A DNA stretch of 64,000 bases from Kaiparowitsia implicata GSE-PSE-MK54-09C. Its GTDB lineage: Bacteria > Cyanobacteriota > Cyanobacteriia > Elainellales > Elainellaceae. The position numbers were made by a program, and so were the translations under genes. The first letter of the stretch is position 1. Every line of letters begins with the position of its first letter. This document shows positions 63,401 through 64,000 of the stretch, in pieces. Location: contig JAHHHI010000067.1 of the NCBI GenBank assembly GCA_019359435.1, forward strand, positions 62,001-126,000, written 5' to 3'. The notes beneath the pieces were generated by a model, which did no database searches, had not been told where the DNA came from, and worked only from the letters and a program-made list of their open reading frames with translations.

Positions 63401-64000
63401 GGGGATAACCTAGTGCTGCTGGTGTTTGAACGCGCCAAAACCGGAGATATTATCCAAGGTTTACCCCGAATTGAAGAGCTTCTAGAAGCTCGGAAGCCCA
63501 AAGAAGCCTGCATTATTTCTGCCCGTCCTGGTACGGCCCAGGTGGTTTATAGCGATGATGAAATGGCTGAAGTAAAGGTGGTGGAATCTGACGGTGTGGT
63601 CACTGATTACACCATCGGTGTCGGGCAAAACATGCTGATCATTGATGGTCAGGAGGTAGATACTGGAGAGCCGCTGACTGATGGCCCTGCTAATCCCCAC
63701 GAAATCCTAGAAGTGTTTTATCAGGTGTATCGAGAGGAGATGGGTTCTTACGAAGCAGCCCTCAAGAGCCTAGAGAAGGTGCAGACCTTCTTGGTGAATG
63801 AAGTTCAGTCAGTGTATCAATCTCAAGGCGTTGAAATCTCTGACAAGCACATTGAAGTGATTGTGCGCCAGATGACGTCAAAGGTGCGCGTAGACGACGG
63901 TGGCGATACAACAATGCTGCCGGGTGAGCTGGTAGAATTGCGCCAGATTCAACAGGTCAACGAAGCCATGTCTATCACGGGTGGTGCACCAGCAGAGTAC
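60473..64000 (+). CDS. rpoC2: RNA polymerase beta' subunit, C-terminal part (rpoC2), 5' part only
   Basis: The frame opens with ATG at 60473 ([20 protein letters not shown]) and is open for 1176 codons to the window edge, so the gene continues outside; cyanobacterial RpoC2 is often longer than 1200 residues. Trigger-loop region [20 protein letters not shown] and the [18 protein letters not shown] segment are conserved. It ends at the edge in [14 protein letters not shown], near the normal C-terminal region. RpoC2 carries the long SI3 insertion typical of cyanobacteria, seen in the repetitive middle (~300-960). Confidence 0.97.
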   Translation, partial: MAEQHSNQASRPTAIFRNRVVDKKGLKNLISWSFTYYGTARTAQMADELKEMGFRYATRAGVSISIDDLQVPESKRSLLQTAEEEIRRTEERYSRGDITEVERFQKVIDTWNGTNEDLTSAVVRNFEESNPLNSVYMMAFSGARGNISQVRQLVGMRGLMANPQGEIIDLPIKTNFREGLTVTEYIISSYGARKGLVDTALRTADSGYLTRRLVDVSQDVIIRELDCGTERGVRVRSMTDGDRVLIPIQDRLLGRVVAEDVVHPETGEIIVERNQPISDEIAIAIGEAKVEEVLARAPLTCEATRSVCQMCYGWSLAHASMVDLGEAVGIIAAQSIGEPGTQLTMRTFHTGGTFTGEQVPQIRAPYNGIVRFKSKQVRARAFRTRHGEDALVMEASLDLVIEKDSRKQSFSVPQGSILFAKDGDSVILGQTIAELPVTGRVRKVTEKATKDVASDLAGEVVFADVMPEEKKDRQGNTTRSAQRGGLLWVLSGEVYNLLPGAEPVVKNGDRVEANSILAETRLVTENGGTVRIPEDNEGKTSREVEIITASVQLDQARVLVESTQSREHYVIETQNNQRFSLIATPGTKVMNGQVVAEMIDDHYRTQTGGIIRFSGIETAKKGKAKQGYEVIQGGTILWIPEESHEVNKDISLLLVEDGQYVDAGTEVVKDIFCQSNGVVEVTQKNDILREIVIKPGDLHMLDNPDDFSGESGSIVAAGQEVVPGLVAPDLCYVESIETPEGFALLLRPVTEYQVPDEPPVPSQASVSEDSGRSIQLRAIQRILHKDGDRVKSVEGLELLRTQLVLEIDSDTHQLAADIELAQDESDPDTLRLQLVILESLVVRRDIAADQTQGSTHTRILVKDGDQIAAGDVVARTEIQCKEAGIVRGIGFGEAIRRLLVVREADQTVIDTQGNGPTVAVNDLLIAGAEVAPGIVTPDSGQVAAVNANQVILRNARPYRVSPGAVLHIDEGDLVQRGDNLVLLVFERAKTGDIIQGLPRIEELLEARKPKEACIISARPGTAQVVYSDDEMAEVKVVESDGVVTDYTIGVGQNMLIIDGQEVDTGEPLTDGPANPHEILEVFYQVYREEMGSYEAALKSLEKVQTFLVNEVQSVYQSQGVEISDKHIEVIVRQMTSKVRVDDGGDTTMLPGELVELRQIQQVNEAMSITGGAPAEY

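Overview
The window is chromosomal DNA of a cyanobacterium. The evidence is the very frequent HIP1 octamer (GCGATCGC), the RNA polymerase beta' subunit split into rpoC1 and rpoC2, and cyanobacterial families throughout (LabA-like NYN protein, RPE65-type carotenoid oxygenase, FBT folate/biopterin transporter, DUF3181, DUF697 GTPase). Base composition is moderately GC-rich. I cannot fix the genus; a filamentous Leptolyngbya/Nodosilinea-like lineage would fit. No phage, CRISPR array, autonomous transposase or rRNA operon was seen.

Layout. 0-5.6 kb: 3' part of a GH116 glycosidase, a TetR regulator with paired operators, two small CTAG-flanked non-autonomous elements inserted side by side, a glutathione S-transferase remnant, a DUF697 GTPase and a rhodanese gene with an internal deletion. 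5.6-13.5 kb: LabA-like protein, two cyanobacterial membrane proteins, a SPATA20-like thioredoxin-fold protein, a second copy of the small element and an MFS transporter. 13.8-15.4 kb: tRNA-Arg(ACG), moaC, a 2TM protein and a DUF3181 protein. 15.4-20.8 kb (minus strand): protealysin-type M4 protease with its emfourin inhibitor and two exported proteins, a long RluA-type pseudouridine synthase and a lipoprotein. 21-27.9 kb: FBT transporter, carotenoid oxygenase, a possibly transferred nucleotidyltransferase, a cupin, maf with a third element copy at its start codon, and rpsD. 28-36 kb: guaA, a cluster of four DnaA boxes, a HepA-like ABC exporter, a Tat-exported ferritin-like protein divergent from an ECF sigma/anti-sigma pair, and mutM. 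36-45 kb: rpmF, a molybdopterin oxidoreductase, tRNA-Ser(UGA), a metallophosphoesterase, a lipoprotein, palindromic repeats, HerA and thrB. 45-54.7 kb: YqiA-like esterase, SDR-sucC-sucD operon, YaaW-like protein, PHP phosphoesterase, hisD, rpsT, tatD. 55-64 kb: rpoB-rpoC1-rpoC2, with rpoC2 running off the right edge.

Most of the window is housekeeping. The least ordinary content is the cluster of four perfect TTTTCCACA DnaA boxes at 30.46-30.54 kb, the protease/inhibitor operon with a hairpin between the two genes, a 123-bp element present three times in nearly identical form and once touching the maf start, and a family of large near-perfect palindromes at 14.0 and 40.1 kb. I found no convincing wholly new multi-gene system. 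The protease-emfourin-exported-protein cluster and the DnaA-box cluster are the best candidates for follow-up.
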